51,237 nt of DNA from Firmicutes bacterium CAG:646. Its GTDB lineage: Bacteria; Bacillota; Clostridia; Lachnospirales; Lachnospiraceae. Positions within the stretch are counted from its first letter, which is position 1. Every line of letters starts with the position of its first letter. Shown one piece after another: positions 1-8,811 of the stretch. The translations under genes and the position numbers were made by a program. The notes under the pieces are model-generated. The model was not told the DNA's origin. It saw only the letters and a list, made by a program, of their open reading frames with translations, and searched no databases. Location of the stretch: NCBI GenBank assembly GCA_000432335.1, contig HF995394.1:26187-77423 (forward strand). The letters run 5' to 3'.

Positions 1-656
1 AGCAACTGTAACCAACCTCCCGGTACGTCCCATAGCGTTCCGCCCTCCGGTCTTCCCTGACCCTGCGGACGTCCCTGACCTCTTCCCTGATTATCGCCTC
101 TGTTGTTGTCAAAGCGACGACCTTCATTGTTTCTGTTATTGTCGAAGCGGCGACCTTCATTATTTCTTCCGCCTTCCGGTCTTCCCTGACCGTATCTTCT
201 GTTCTGCCCGTCCTGACGATTAGTATTCTGAGTCTTTGGCGCATTTCCGCTTTCCTGCGTTTTTACAGTTCCATTCTGCTGTCCTTCTGTTCTTGGAGTT
301 CCCTCCTGCGCTTTACCATTGCCCTGCGGACGGTTATTTCCCTGCTGCGCCTTATTCTTACGGAAGTTTTTTCCTTCCTGTGTCATGGCATTCTGAGGAC
401 GATATACCTGGATCAGATTAGATTTCTTCTTAGGACGATCTGCCGCTTTCTTATCCTCTCCATTTTTCTGTTCTTTATAATCTGCTTTCTCCTCTTTCTT
501 TCCGGCGAAAGCATCACGTACCATTTTTTCTTCCTTTTCTTCTAATGTACTCATATGACTTTTAACTTCTATATTTTTCTCCTTCAAAAAATCTAATACC
601 TCTTTATTCGTTTTGTTGATTTCCTGTGCAATTTCATAAATTCTCAGTTTTGGCAT
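1..656 (-). CDS. infB: Translation initiation factor IF-2, N-terminal part (runs off window)
   Basis: The first about 218 codons of IF-2, the GTPase that brings initiator tRNA to the 30S subunit. The start is an ATG at 656, opening MPKLRIYEIAQEINKTNKEV, which matches the IF2_N helical domain. After about 60 residues the chain becomes a basic, disordered stretch rich in R, N, G, Q and P with tandem short units such as EGRRFDNN, typical of the variable linker in Lachnospiraceae IF-2. The GTPase and C domains lie beyond the window. It is the last visible gene of the rimP-nusA-rnpM-ylxQ-infB operon, 22 nt after ylxQ. No frameshift is seen. The identification rests on the N-terminal domain plus gene order. 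Confidence 0.93.
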   Translation of the reverse strand, partial: MPKLRIYEIAQEINKTNKEVLDFLKEKNIEVKSHMSTLEEKEEKMVRDAFAGKKEEKADYKEQKNGEDKKAADRPKKKSNLIQVYRPQNAMTQEGKNFRKNKAQQGNNRPQGNGKAQEGTPRTEGQQNGTVKTQESGNAPKTQNTNRQDGQNRRYGQGRPEGGRNNEGRRFDNNRNNEGRRFDNNRGDNQGRGQGRPQGQGRPEGGTLWDVPGGWLQL

Positions 657-678
657 TTTACCACCAACCTTTCTTTAC

Positions 679-987
679 TCATGCCAAAGTCAGTTGTTTC
701 TCCAGCGCTGACGCAAGATTTTCATCCGTAACGGCCAACGATGCCCGGAACTCTTTCCCTATCGCGTTGCCCAGCTCTGTTTTCTCACCAAATTCATAAA
801 AAGGAACCTGATAATACTCACACATATTGCGAAATTTTTTTCTGGTATTGTCAGAAGCCTCCGCCGCCACAACCACCAGATAAGCTTTTCCTGTTTTTAC
901 AGCTTTCTCCGTTGCGAATTCTCCACTTGCGATCTTGCCGGCTTTCATGGAAAGACCGATCAGTGATAATACTTTATTTTTGTTCAA
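679..987 (-). CDS. ylxQ: L7Ae/L30e-type RNA-binding protein YlxQ
   Basis: A protein of about 100 residues of the ribosomal L7Ae/L30e/Gadd45 fold, probably binding kink-turn RNA or the ribosome; its exact role in Firmicutes is unclear. NKNKVLSLIGLSMKAGK at the start and the AYLVVVAAEASDNTRKKF core are typical. I chose a TTG start at 987 because homologues begin with this MNKNKV-like sequence and an AGGGAG lies about 10 nt upstream. An ATG at 1017, with AGGAG 4 nt upstream, would add ten residues (MRTWKGSWNP) not expected in the family, but cannot be excluded. With the TTG start it overlaps rnpM by 14 nt, suggesting translational coupling. Family assignment is firm; the start is not. Confidence 0.88.
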   Translation of the reverse strand: MNKNKVLSLIGLSMKAGKIASGEFATEKAVKTGKAYLVVVAAEASDNTRKKFRNMCEYYQVPFYEFGEKTELGNAIGKEFRASLAVTDENLASALEKQLTLA

Positions 988-1252
988 TGGATTCCAACTC
1001 CCTTTCCAGGTTCTCATAGATCTCCTGCGGGATCGGCATTTTCAGCGAACGCTCCAGCCCTTTATTTTTTATAGCTTTTTTCAGACATTCTCCCGAAAAG
1101 CATACGTAGGCTCCCCGTCCGTTCTTCCTTCCTGTAGTATCCAGGACAATCTGATCATCCGTGGTCTTTAACACACGCATCATTTCTTTTTTATTTTTCA
1201 TTTCATTGCAGCCGATACATTTTCGCAGGGGTACTTTTTTTACGTTTCCCAT
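974..1252 (-). CDS. rnpM: RNase P modulator RnpM (YlxR, DUF448)
   Basis: A 92-residue YlxR/DUF448 protein. In Bacillus this family was renamed RnpM because it binds and modulates RNase P RNA. Seen here: the N-terminal PLRKCIGCNEMKNKKEMMR segment with two Cys, and the GRKNGRGAYVC core carrying the family's GRGAY signature. It sits 19 nt after nusA and overlaps ylxQ, the usual order. The RNase P RNA gene is also in this window (48359-48741), so the proposed RNA partner is encoded nearby, though on a separate transcript. Length is normal. Confidence 0.93.
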   Translation of the reverse strand: MGNVKKVPLRKCIGCNEMKNKKEMMRVLKTTDDQIVLDTTGRKNGRGAYVCFSGECLKKAIKNKGLERSLKMPIPQEIYENLERELESIEQK

Positions 1253-1271
1253 ACTTCTACCGCCTTACCGC

Positions 1272-2429
1272 TTATTCTTCCACTTCTTCCGGTACTTCTG
1301 TCTCCTCCGGGATCACTTCTTCTGTATCTGAAAATTCTTCTTCTACAGCTGTCTCTTCCGGTGTTTCTTCCTGATAATACTCGAAATCTCCTGCTTCTCT
1401 CGCCTGCGTCTCGCTCTTGATATCGATCTTAAATCCAGTCAGACGGGCTGCCAGACGGGCATTCTGTCCTTCTTTACCGATGGCAAGAGAAAGCTGATAA
1501 TCCGGTACGATCACCAGAGCTGTCTTTTCATCCGGATCTGCCATAACAGAAATAACCTTTGCCGGACTCAATGCATTTTCAATCAGAAGCGCCGGGTTTT
1601 CATCCCAGTTGATAATATCAATCTTCTCTCCCCGAAGCTCTGCCACGATAGCATTTACCCTTGCGCCGTTGATACCTACGCAGGCTCCCACTGCATCTAC
1701 ATCAGGATCGTTGGACCAAACGGCGATCTTGGTTCTGGAGCCTGCCTCTCTGGCAATGCTCTTGATCTCCACAATGCCGTCCTTTACTTCGGTAACCTCT
1801 GCCTCAAACAGACGTTTTACCAGTTCCGGATGTGTTCTGGACACCAGGATCTTCGGTCCCTTCGGAGTTTCCTTCACTTCCAGCACATACAGCTTAATAC
1901 GCTCGGTAGGACGGAACACTTCGCCTTTCACCTGCTCGTTTTCATTCAGGATCGCATCTACTTTTCCCAGATTGATGCTTACATTTCTTCCCAGATAACG
2001 CTGTACCACACCGGTAACGATATCTCTTTCCTTCTGATAATATTCGTCACACAGAGCTTTTCTTTCTTCTTCCCGGATCTTCTGCAAAATCACATTCTTT
2101 GCATTCTGGGTAGCAATACGTCCAAACTGTTTGGACTGGATCGGCACCTGTACCACATCTCCAAGATCATACTTAGAATCCATCATCTTTGCATTTGCAA
2201 GACTGATCTCCAGTACCGGATCTTCCACCTCTTCCACTACGGTCTTTTCTGCATATACTCCAAAATCGCAGGTATCCGGGTCGATACTCACCTTTACATT
2301 GTCAGCCTTTCCGAAATGATTTTTGCAGGCCTGAATCAGAGACTGCTCAATCGCCTCCAGCAAAACGCTTTTGCTGATACCTTTTTCCTTTTCCAGAATA
2401 TTTAATGCTTCCATTAATTCTGTGTTCAT
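1272..2429 (-). CDS. nusA: Transcription termination/antitermination factor NusA
   Basis: A 385-residue NusA that binds RNA polymerase near the RNA exit channel and promotes pausing and hairpin-dependent termination. Domain order: N-terminal polymerase-binding domain (about 1-125, MNTELMEALNILEKEKGISK), S1 domain (about 135-200, RDIVTGVVQRYLGRNVSINL), then two KH domains (about 205-345; GACVGINGARVNAIVAELRGEK and SLAIGKEGQNARLAARLTGFKIDIKS are the GxxG regions). The last 35 residues are a very acidic tail, as in other Clostridia; there are no C-terminal AR repeats as in E. coli. Second gene of the operon, 17 nt after rimP. A leader hairpin before rimP fits autoregulation by NusA-stimulated termination. 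Confidence 0.97.
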   Translation of the reverse strand: MNTELMEALNILEKEKGISKSVLLEAIEQSLIQACKNHFGKADNVKVSIDPDTCDFGVYAEKTVVEEVEDPVLEISLANAKMMDSKYDLGDVVQVPIQSKQFGRIATQNAKNVILQKIREEERKALCDEYYQKERDIVTGVVQRYLGRNVSINLGKVDAILNENEQVKGEVFRPTERIKLYVLEVKETPKGPKILVSRTHPELVKRLFEAEVTEVKDGIVEIKSIAREAGSRTKIAVWSNDPDVDAVGACVGINGARVNAIVAELRGEKIDIINWDENPALLIENALSPAKVISVMADPDEKTALVIVPDYQLSLAIGKEGQNARLAARLTGFKIDIKSETQAREAGDFEYYQEETPEETAVEEEFSDTEEVIPEETEVPEEVEE

Positions 2430-2446
2430 TTTTTTCTTTGTCCTCC

Positions 2447-2914
2447 TTAAAAATCAAACGCAAGTCGGATCAGTGCGATCTCGGCTTTCTGAAACACTCT
2501 GGTCTCCTGATTTTCCAGAGTGATCGTCACTTGTTTTTCATCATATGCAGTGAGAATACCGAAGAATTCTTTCTGTTTATCGATCGGACGATAGGTTCGG
2601 ATCTCGATCTCTTTTCCAAGACTTCGCTTATAATCCTTTTCTTTCTTCAAGGGGCGGCCCAATCCCGGAGAACTCACTTCCATAATATAGGCATCCTCAA
2701 TAAAATCCTCTGCATCCAGACGGTCGCTGAATTCTCTGCTGACCACCTCGCAGTCATCTATGGTAATACCGCCTTCTTTATCGATATACAGTCTCAGATA
2801 CCATGTTCCCGCTTCCTTCACATACTCCACATCCACCAGTTCAAATCCATGACCTGCAACAATAGGTTCTGCCAATGCTTCTGCTTTCTGTTCGTACTGT
2901 TCTTTTACGCTCAT
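2447..2914 (-). CDS. rimP: Ribosome maturation factor RimP
   Basis: A 155-residue RimP (YlxS), needed for late 30S subunit maturation. The N-terminal domain shows AEPIVAGHGFELVDVEYVKE and LRLYIDKEGGITIDDCE; the motif YIMEVSSPGLGRPLKKEKD is diagnostic. The C-terminal SH3-like domain follows. First gene of the operon: a sigmaA-type promoter at 3024-3052 and a hairpin at 2972-2998 precede it, giving a leader of about 100 nt. Length and motifs are normal. Confidence 0.96.
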   Translation of the reverse strand: MSVKEQYEQKAEALAEPIVAGHGFELVDVEYVKEAGTWYLRLYIDKEGGITIDDCEVVSREFSDRLDAEDFIEDAYIMEVSSPGLGRPLKKEKDYKRSLGKEIEIRTYRPIDKQKEFFGILTAYDEKQVTITLENQETRVFQKAEIALIRLAFDF

Positions 2915-2964
2915 CTTCTCACCACCTTATAACTTATCGAGTTCTTTATGTCATGCTCTCCATT

Positions 2965-2998
2965 ACATAAAGAAGAGTGGACGTATCGCCCACTCTTC
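2965..2998 (-). terminator. Leader hairpin/attenuator ahead of rimP-nusA operon
   Basis: A 9-bp stem (GAAGAGTGG with CCACTCTTC) around an 8-10 nt loop, followed in the minus direction by the interrupted U-rich run TTCTTTATGT. It lies about 20 nt downstream of the predicted start point from the promoter at 3024-3052 and 58 nt before the rimP start. It is therefore inside the rimP leader. It would also stop readthrough from the topoisomerase operon. The short stem and broken U tract are features of NusA-dependent terminators described in B. subtilis, where nusA is autoregulated by such a leader terminator; that function here is inference. Confidence 0.65.
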
Positions 2999-3023
2999 AT
3001 GCTGTAATCTTATATCATTAAGA

Positions 3024-3052
3024 ATCATAACACTCTTTTTACCAAAAAGCAA
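3024..3052 (-). promoter_or_regulatory. SigmaA promoter of rimP operon
   Basis: On the minus strand TTGCTT (-35, 3047-3052) is followed by exactly 17 nt and TATGAT (-10, 3024-3029). The predicted start point is near 3017. It is the only good promoter between the MobA-like gene and rimP, so it probably drives rimP-nusA-rnpM-ylxQ-infB. Confidence 0.75.
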
Positions 3053-3063
3053 GCCTGAAATCC

Positions 3064-3648
3064 TTATTTTCTTCGGATTTTACAGTTTTCATGGGGATTT
3101 TCGTCCAGATCCACCAGTTCTTCCGGCTTTGCTGCAACAAATTCCACATCTTCTCTGTGAAGAAGAAGGATTTTCTTTCCGCCCCGGTCACCGGAGAGTT
3201 TTTCCAGTTCTTTTTTATATGCTCTGGAAAAAATCACCGGATTTCCTATATTCTCTCCGCATCTGACTGCCGCGATCCCCCGCAAGCTCTCCCGAAAGGT
3301 TTCCAGCAATTTTTCTACCGTTTCCCTGCAAAGCCATGGCTGATCTCCCACCAGGAACATCCAGCCGTCCATATCTCCCTGTTTTTCAAGACCGAGATGG
3401 ATGGAATGGGAAATTCCAAGCTCCGGGTTTTCATTTCTCACCCAGGAAAGTCCCAGTCTTTTTGCAAGCTGCTCCACCTGCGGATATTGCGTAACCACGA
3501 TTTTCTGTTCAAAGGGAAGCTGGGAGATAATCTCCATACTGTACTGCACCAGAGGGTTTCCTTCTATTTCATATAAGAGTTTATTGGCTCCGAACCGGCT
3601 GCTGTTTCCTGCCGCCAAAAGTATGGCTCCCACCTTTTTGTCTTTCAT
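3064..3648 (-). CDS. MobA-like NTP transferase (MocA/CTP:molybdopterin cytidylyltransferase family)
   Basis: A 194-residue Rossmann-like nucleotidyltransferase of the NTP_transf_3 family. The nucleotide-binding loop AILLAAGNSSRFGANKL opens the protein (about 8-24) and VGDQPWL (about residue 100) supplies the metal-binding Asp. The family includes MocA and MobA, which attach CMP or GMP to molybdopterin. No molybdoenzyme or cofactor-synthesis gene is in this window, so the substrate is open and no gene symbol is given. Its ATG lies directly after the stop codon of the topoisomerase A subunit, so it is the last gene of the 8.7-3.1 kb operon and probably rides on it. Confidence 0.82.
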   Translation of the reverse strand: MKDKKVGAILLAAGNSSRFGANKLLYEIEGNPLVQYSMEIISQLPFEQKIVVTQYPQVEQLAKRLGLSWVRNENPELGISHSIHLGLEKQGDMDGWMFLVGDQPWLCRETVEKLLETFRESLRGIAAVRCGENIGNPVIFSRAYKKELEKLSGDRGGKKILLLHREDVEFVAAKPEELVDLDENPHENCKIRRK

Positions 3649-5886
3649 TTACACTCTTACCTTGGTTCCTTTCGTGTCCCGTTTTCCAAGCTTGATCTTA
3701 TTCAAAATCATCTGCTTTCCTTTATATTCCACGCTGTACTCCATACGGCTTTCCAGCAGATAAGCATTTTCCAACTCATCCTCTTCCATCAGCTTCATGG
3801 CTCTCACGCCCACAGCCGCTTTTTTCTTCTCGGGAACCTCTTCTTTTAAGAAGCGCAGGAAATATCCGCCCTTACTCTGAAGTACCAGATAATCCATGGT
3901 ATCGCATTGCTGAACCATCACCAGTTCATCTTCATCCCCCAGCTTTGTAGAGGCAATGGTACGTTTCACCACGTCAAATTCTTCCCCTTTTACCTGTTTT
4001 GCCATTCCACTCTTTGTGACAAACAACAGGGTACTGTTTTTCACATTTTCCATACTGGACACATACAGGATGCGTTCCTGAGCGCTGGAATAATTACTCA
4101 CATTATCCACGGGAGTTCCCTTATCCCTCAGTTTTGTCATGGGAAGGTCCAACACCTTTACCGTATGCATCTGTCCCTGATCTGTAAACAGACAGATCTT
4201 ATCGGTATTCATACAGAAAAATACATACTTATACTCTTCCAGAATCGTTTCTTTGTTTCTCTCATACAGATTCTTGTCCATGATTTTCGCATATCCGAAG
4301 CGATCCATCAGGAAACAGACTTCCATCTCTTCGATCTTCTTTTCTTCAAATACCGCTTCTTCCACATTTTCCACCACAGTCCGGCGTTTTCTTCCGTATT
4401 CCTTTTTCGTCCGTTCCAGATCCTCTATAATTACCTGCGCCATGGAATCATAATTATTTAAAATATCTTCATACCGGGCAATATTTTTCAGTGTGGTTTC
4501 ATGTTCCGCCATCAAAGCCTCGATTTCCAGACCGATCAGCTTATACAAACGCATCTCCAAAATGGCTGTTGCCTGTCTCTGGGTAAACTGCAGCTTCTTT
4601 GCCGCCCGCTCGCTGGTTTTCGTCTTAAATCGAATCCCCTCGGTAATTCCCAGTGTCAGACAGTCTTTTACCTGCTTCTGGCTCTTACTTCCTCTCAGAA
4701 TCTCTATGATCAGATCGATCACGTCACACGCCTTGATAAGACCTTCCTGAACTTCCTTTTTCTCCAGTTCCCGTTCCAGAAGGGTTCTGTACTTTCTGGT
4801 ACAAACATCAAACTGAAAATCCACATGGTGCTCGATGATCTGCTTTAGACTCAAGGTTTCCGGTCTGCCGTCTGCCACCGCCAGCATATTCACTCCGAAC
4901 GTATCTTCCAGACGGGTTTTTTTATAGAGCATATTTTTCAGATTTTCCACATCCGCGCCCTTTTTCAGTTCCAGTACAATGCGGATTCCCTCTTTGGAGG
5001 ACTGATTGGAAATATCCACAATATCCGTAGTTTTCTTATTTTCCACCAGAGCGGCCACATCATTTAAAAATTTCCCGATATTCGCGCCCATCATAGTATA
5101 AGGAATCTCGGTGATCACCAGATTCACTTTACCGCCTTTCAGCTTCTCCACTTCTACTTTTCCCCGGATCTTAATCTTTCCTGTTCCCGTCTCGTAAATT
5201 TTCAAAAGCTCGTCTTTATTCGTGACAATTCCGCCTGTCGGGAAATCCGGTCCTTTGATATACCGCATCAATCCTTTCACGGTAATATCGGTATTTTTCA
5301 TATAGGCTTTCACCCCGTCCACGATCTCACCCAGATTGTGGGGAGGAATACTGGTTGCCATACCTACTGCGATTCCCTCCGCTCCATTCAAAAGCAGGTT
5401 CGGTACCCGCACGGGCAGTACCCCCGGCTCCTTCTCCGTCTCGTCAAAGTTAGGAACAAAATCCACCACATTTTTGTCCATATCTGCAAGATACACTTCC
5501 TGCGTGATCTTCTGGAGTCTTGCCTCCGTATATCGCATGGCGGCAGCCCCGTCTCCCTCGATGGAACCGAAGTTTCCATGACCGTCCACCAACGTCTGTC
5601 CCTTCTTAAAATCCTGCGCCATCACCACCAGGGCATCATAAATAGAACTATCCCCATGGGGATGATATTTACCCATGGTATCTCCCACGATACGGGCACA
5701 TTTTCTATAGGGCCGGTCATAACGGATCCCCAGCTCATACATATCATACAGGGTTCTTCTCTGTACCGGTTTTAAGCCATCCCTCACATCCGGCAAAGCT
5801 CTCGATACGATAACGCTCATGGCATAATCAATATACGATTTCTGCATAAGCTCCGAATATTCTGTTCTGATAATTTGTCCTTCCAT
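3649..5886 (-). CDS. parC: Type II topoisomerase subunit A (topoisomerase IV ParC-like)
   Basis: A 745-residue DNA breakage-reunion subunit. The catalytic tyrosine is Y119 in AAAMRYTEARL; the HPHGDSSIYDAL segment holds the quinolone-contact positions S80 and D84, numbered as in ParC. The tower and coiled-coil domains follow, then a C-terminal beta-propeller from about 500. I see no GyrA box (QRRGGKG-like), which argues for a decatenase such as topoisomerase IV rather than supercoiling gyrase, as does its distance from any dnaA-gyrB-gyrA locus. Annotators may call it GyrA-like; Lachnospiraceae often carry two sets. It is paired with the B subunit 24 nt upstream. Confidence 0.85.
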   Translation of the reverse strand: MEGQIIRTEYSELMQKSYIDYAMSVIVSRALPDVRDGLKPVQRRTLYDMYELGIRYDRPYRKCARIVGDTMGKYHPHGDSSIYDALVVMAQDFKKGQTLVDGHGNFGSIEGDGAAAMRYTEARLQKITQEVYLADMDKNVVDFVPNFDETEKEPGVLPVRVPNLLLNGAEGIAVGMATSIPPHNLGEIVDGVKAYMKNTDITVKGLMRYIKGPDFPTGGIVTNKDELLKIYETGTGKIKIRGKVEVEKLKGGKVNLVITEIPYTMMGANIGKFLNDVAALVENKKTTDIVDISNQSSKEGIRIVLELKKGADVENLKNMLYKKTRLEDTFGVNMLAVADGRPETLSLKQIIEHHVDFQFDVCTRKYRTLLERELEKKEVQEGLIKACDVIDLIIEILRGSKSQKQVKDCLTLGITEGIRFKTKTSERAAKKLQFTQRQATAILEMRLYKLIGLEIEALMAEHETTLKNIARYEDILNNYDSMAQVIIEDLERTKKEYGRKRRTVVENVEEAVFEEKKIEEMEVCFLMDRFGYAKIMDKNLYERNKETILEEYKYVFFCMNTDKICLFTDQGQMHTVKVLDLPMTKLRDKGTPVDNVSNYSSAQERILYVSSMENVKNSTLLFVTKSGMAKQVKGEEFDVVKRTIASTKLGDEDELVMVQQCDTMDYLVLQSKGGYFLRFLKEEVPEKKKAAVGVRAMKLMEEDELENAYLLESRMEYSVEYKGKQMILNKIKLGKRDTKGTKVRV

Positions 5887-5910
5887 GTTTCTCTCTCTTT
5901 CTTAAACCCT

Positions 5911-7833
5911 TTATATATCCAACTGTGCATCCTGCGCGTGGCGATAAATAAACGCCTTTCTGGGCGGCACATCCGTCCCCATCAGAATTTCCGTCACCTC
6001 GGAAGCCATTCTTGCATCCTCGATCTCCACCCGCTTCAAAATTCTTGTGGCGGGATCCAGCGTCGTTTCCCACAGCTGCTGCGCATCCATTTCTCCCAGA
6101 CCTTTATACCGCTGAAGAGTGAACGCGCCCTTATGCGTCTTTCTGTATTTTTCCAGCGCCTTATCGTCATAGAGATACTCCTCTTTCCCCTTTGCAGGAA
6201 TCGCCTTGTAAAGAGGCGGCATGGCAATATATACGTGACCCTCATAGATCAATTCCGGCATGAAGCGATAAAACAGCGTCAAAAGCAGTGTGGAAATATG
6301 CGCTCCGTCCACGTCCGCATCCGCCATGATCACGATTTTATCATACCGAAGTTTCGTAATATCAAAATCATTTCCATAACCTTCTGAAAATCCGCAGCCA
6401 AAAGCATTGATCATGGTTTTGATCTCTGCATTTGCCAATACCTTATCAATAGTAGCCTTCTCCACATTCAGGATTTTTCCCCGGATAGGAAGAATTGCCT
6501 GATAATCTCTGTTTCTGGCTGTTTTCGCAGAACCTCCCGCAGAATCTCCCTCCACGATAAAGATCTCGCACTGTTTGGGATCTTTTTTCAGACAGTTTGC
6601 CAGCTTTCCATTGGAATCAAAGGAATACTTCTGTTTGGTAAGAAGATTTGTTTTTGTCCGCTCTTCCGTTTTTCTGATCTTAGCAGAACGCTCTGCGCAG
6701 GAAAGAATAGCTTTCAGATCTTCCAGATTTCGGTCAAAATACAAGACGATCTCATCACCAGTCACCTTAGAAGCAGCCTTTGCCGCATCCTGATTGTCCA
6801 GTTTCGTCTTGGTCTGTCCCTCAAACCGTGGAGCGGGATGCTTGATAGAAACCACCGCCGTCATGCCGTTTCGGATATCCGCTCCCGTAAAATTGGCATC
6901 TTTTTCCTTCAAAATACCCAACTGACGAGCATAATTATTCATCACGGTGGTGAACATCGATTTAAAACCTGTCAGATGCGTACCGCCTTCTGCATTATAA
7001 ATATTGTTACAAAAGCCCAGAACATTTTCATGAAATTCATTGACATACTGGAATACCGCCTCCACAGTAATTCCCTCACATTCCCCGGAAAAATATACCG
7101 GCTCGTGAAGAACCTCTTTTTTCTTATTCAAATCCCGGACAAACCCTACGATTCCCTCCGGTTCGTGATATTCCACAACCTCTGTCTCTGCCTTTCTCCG
7201 ATCTTCAAAATGGATCGTCAACTTCGGATTCAGATATGCCGTCTCATGAAGGCGGCTTTTTACTTCTTCCTCTGCAAATTTTGTCACTTCAAAAATTTCC
7301 GGGTCCGGCAAAAAATTCACACACGTTCCCGTCTCTTTCGTTCTTCCCAACCTGGGCAGTAAACCATCCTCCAGTTCGATTGTAGGAATTCCCCGCTCAA
7401 AATGATCGTGATGTACATAACCATCCACGCTGACTTTCACATCCATATAGGTAGAAAGAGCATTCACCACAGACGATCCTACCCCGTGAAGCCCTCCGCT
7501 GGTCTTATAAGAATCATTGTCAAATTTACCGCCCGCATGAAGCGTAGTAAATACCAGACGCTCCGCCGACATGCCCTTTTCATGCATTCCCACGGGAATT
7601 CCACGCCCATTATCTATAACCGTACAGGAACCATCTTTTTCCAAAAACACCTGAATATCATCACAATAACCTGCCAGATGCTCATCCACCGCATTGTCCA
7701 CGATCTCATAAATCAAATGATTCAGACCTTTTCTGGAAACGCTTCCTATATACATGCCCGGTCGTTTCCGGACAGCCTCCAACCCTTCCAGCACTGAAAT
7801 ACTGCTGGCATCGTACGTATTTTTCTTCGCCAT
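5911..7833 (-). CDS. parE: Type II topoisomerase subunit B (topoisomerase IV ParE-like)
   Basis: A 640-residue ATPase subunit. GHKL motifs: EIVDNAVDEHLAG, DNGRGIPV and the lid loop GGLHGVGSSVVNALS (residues about 40-125). The transducer domain follows with QTKTKL. The TOPRIM domain shows EGDSAGGSA and DADVDGAHI (about 420-510), and the PxxRxxFIxxHA-like tail PPRKAFIYRHAQDAQLDI closes it. ParE rather than GyrB is chosen by its partner, which lacks a GyrA box. It follows the HAD gene by 12 nt and precedes the A subunit, so the two are made stoichiometrically. Confidence 0.88.
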   Translation of the reverse strand: MAKKNTYDASSISVLEGLEAVRKRPGMYIGSVSRKGLNHLIYEIVDNAVDEHLAGYCDDIQVFLEKDGSCTVIDNGRGIPVGMHEKGMSAERLVFTTLHAGGKFDNDSYKTSGGLHGVGSSVVNALSTYMDVKVSVDGYVHHDHFERGIPTIELEDGLLPRLGRTKETGTCVNFLPDPEIFEVTKFAEEEVKSRLHETAYLNPKLTIHFEDRRKAETEVVEYHEPEGIVGFVRDLNKKKEVLHEPVYFSGECEGITVEAVFQYVNEFHENVLGFCNNIYNAEGGTHLTGFKSMFTTVMNNYARQLGILKEKDANFTGADIRNGMTAVVSIKHPAPRFEGQTKTKLDNQDAAKAASKVTGDEIVLYFDRNLEDLKAILSCAERSAKIRKTEERTKTNLLTKQKYSFDSNGKLANCLKKDPKQCEIFIVEGDSAGGSAKTARNRDYQAILPIRGKILNVEKATIDKVLANAEIKTMINAFGCGFSEGYGNDFDITKLRYDKIVIMADADVDGAHISTLLLTLFYRFMPELIYEGHVYIAMPPLYKAIPAKGKEEYLYDDKALEKYRKTHKGAFTLQRYKGLGEMDAQQLWETTLDPATRILKRVEIEDARMASEVTEILMGTDVPPRKAFIYRHAQDAQLDI

Positions 7834-7845
7834 ACTCTCATCCCC

Positions 7846-8667
7846 TTACTTTAATAACTCTTTCAAAGCCCAGAAAACTCCGTCCTGCTCATTGGATCTT
7901 GTCACAAAATCCGCCGCTTTGCGCACCCGATCGGAAGCATTTTCCATGGCAACTCCCGTACCAGCCCAGCAGATCCCTTCATAATCATTTTCACTGTCCC
8001 CGATAGCGATCACCTGCTCCACCAAAAATCCTGTCTGTTCGCACAGCCATTCCAATGCATCCCGCTTACTCCAGTATGCATCCGCAATTTCAATATTATG
8101 AGACGCAGTGGAAATCGGATATACTCCCGGAATCTTTGCCAGCCGTTCCATCAATTCTTTTTTGTCTTCCAGAGAAACACACATGATATGAAACTTACTG
8201 ATGAGATTTTCTTCTTTCAGCACAAAATCATCCAGACTTTCCATATGAATATTGGTTTCCAAAAGCTGCTTTCTATATGCCTCCATACAGCCGCTTTGCG
8301 CCATATATTCACATCCCTGATAACTGTCATAGGCATCCCGCCCATGATATAACTCAATAAAAGTGGGATATTCCCGAACAATACGATAAATACTCCGCCC
8401 CGTTTCCAGCGGAATCGTATGAGAAAACAGAAGTTTTTCTCCTTGCCCCAAAGTCACTGTAGTTCCATTCGCATTGATATAATAAGGCAGTACAGGAAAA
8501 TCCTTCAATACAAATCTGCTGTTTCTATAACTCCTGCCTGTAGAGGGCACCACAAGATGCCCCTGCTCCAAAGCTTTTAAAATACCCTGCCGGTTTCTCT
8601 CTGAAATTGTACAATCCTCCCGCAAAAGAGTCCCATCAAGATCAATGGCAATCAGCTTTCGTTCCAT
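7846..8667 (-). CDS. Cof-type HAD-superfamily hydrolase
   Basis: About 273 residues. Motif I IAIDLDGTLL (nucleophile Asp and acid Asp), motif II PSTGRSY, and motif IV GDSENDYEGI place it in the Cof/YidA branch of HAD phosphatases with a C2-type cap; these usually dephosphorylate sugar phosphates or nucleotides, and the substrate cannot be read from sequence. I chose the ATG at 8667 (MERKLIAIDLDG) because GAGG lies 9 nt upstream; ATGs at 8673/8676 and a GTG at 8682 are also in frame. It is the promoter-proximal gene of the topoisomerase operon, an uninformative pairing as to function. Confidence 0.9.
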   Translation of the reverse strand: MERKLIAIDLDGTLLREDCTISERNRQGILKALEQGHLVVPSTGRSYRNSRFVLKDFPVLPYYINANGTTVTLGQGEKLLFSHTIPLETGRSIYRIVREYPTFIELYHGRDAYDSYQGCEYMAQSGCMEAYRKQLLETNIHMESLDDFVLKEENLISKFHIMCVSLEDKKELMERLAKIPGVYPISTASHNIEIADAYWSKRDALEWLCEQTGFLVEQVIAIGDSENDYEGICWAGTGVAMENASDRVRKAADFVTRSNEQDGVFWALKELLK

Positions 8668-8720
8668 TTTCATCATCCTCACTGGTAAAAATACTTCTAT
8701 TTTTGCAAAAAACTTCCGCT

Positions 8721-8749
8721 ATTATACCACAGATTCCCGCAAATGCCAA
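8721..8749 (-). promoter_or_regulatory. Promoter of HAD-parE-parC-mobA-like operon
   Basis: TTGGCA (8744-8749) and TATAAT (8721-8726) on the minus strand separated by 17 nt. The predicted start point is near 8714, giving a leader of about 45 nt before the HAD start. It lies just past the terminator of the upstream DUF4349 gene. Confidence 0.8.
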
Positions 8750-8751
8750 AT

Positions 8752-8810
8752 AAAAAAGAGGGAAAGCGCCACTTTTTACCTTACACCCGGGGATATTCCC
8801 TCCTTTTTTG
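8752..8810 (-). terminator. Terminator after DUF4349 gene
   Basis: On the minus strand a stem of AAAAAAGGAGGGAA with TTCCCTCTTTTTT (one bulged G) encloses a long loop and ends in a U run. It begins 1-2 nt after the DUF4349 stop codon. The pairing of an A-rich 5' arm with the U run is typical of bidirectional intrinsic terminators. Confidence 0.7.
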
Positions 8811-8811
8811 C

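Noticed and set aside
3064..3648. Molybdenum cofactor function (MobA/MocA) for this nucleotidyltransferase
   Set aside because: The family fold is clear, but no molybdenum gene is in the window, so a specific function is not claimed.
3649..7833. Calling the topoisomerase pair gyrase (gyrA/gyrB)
   Set aside because: No GyrA box seen in the A subunit and not near dnaA; topoisomerase IV-like preferred, though a gyrase-like second set cannot be fully excluded.
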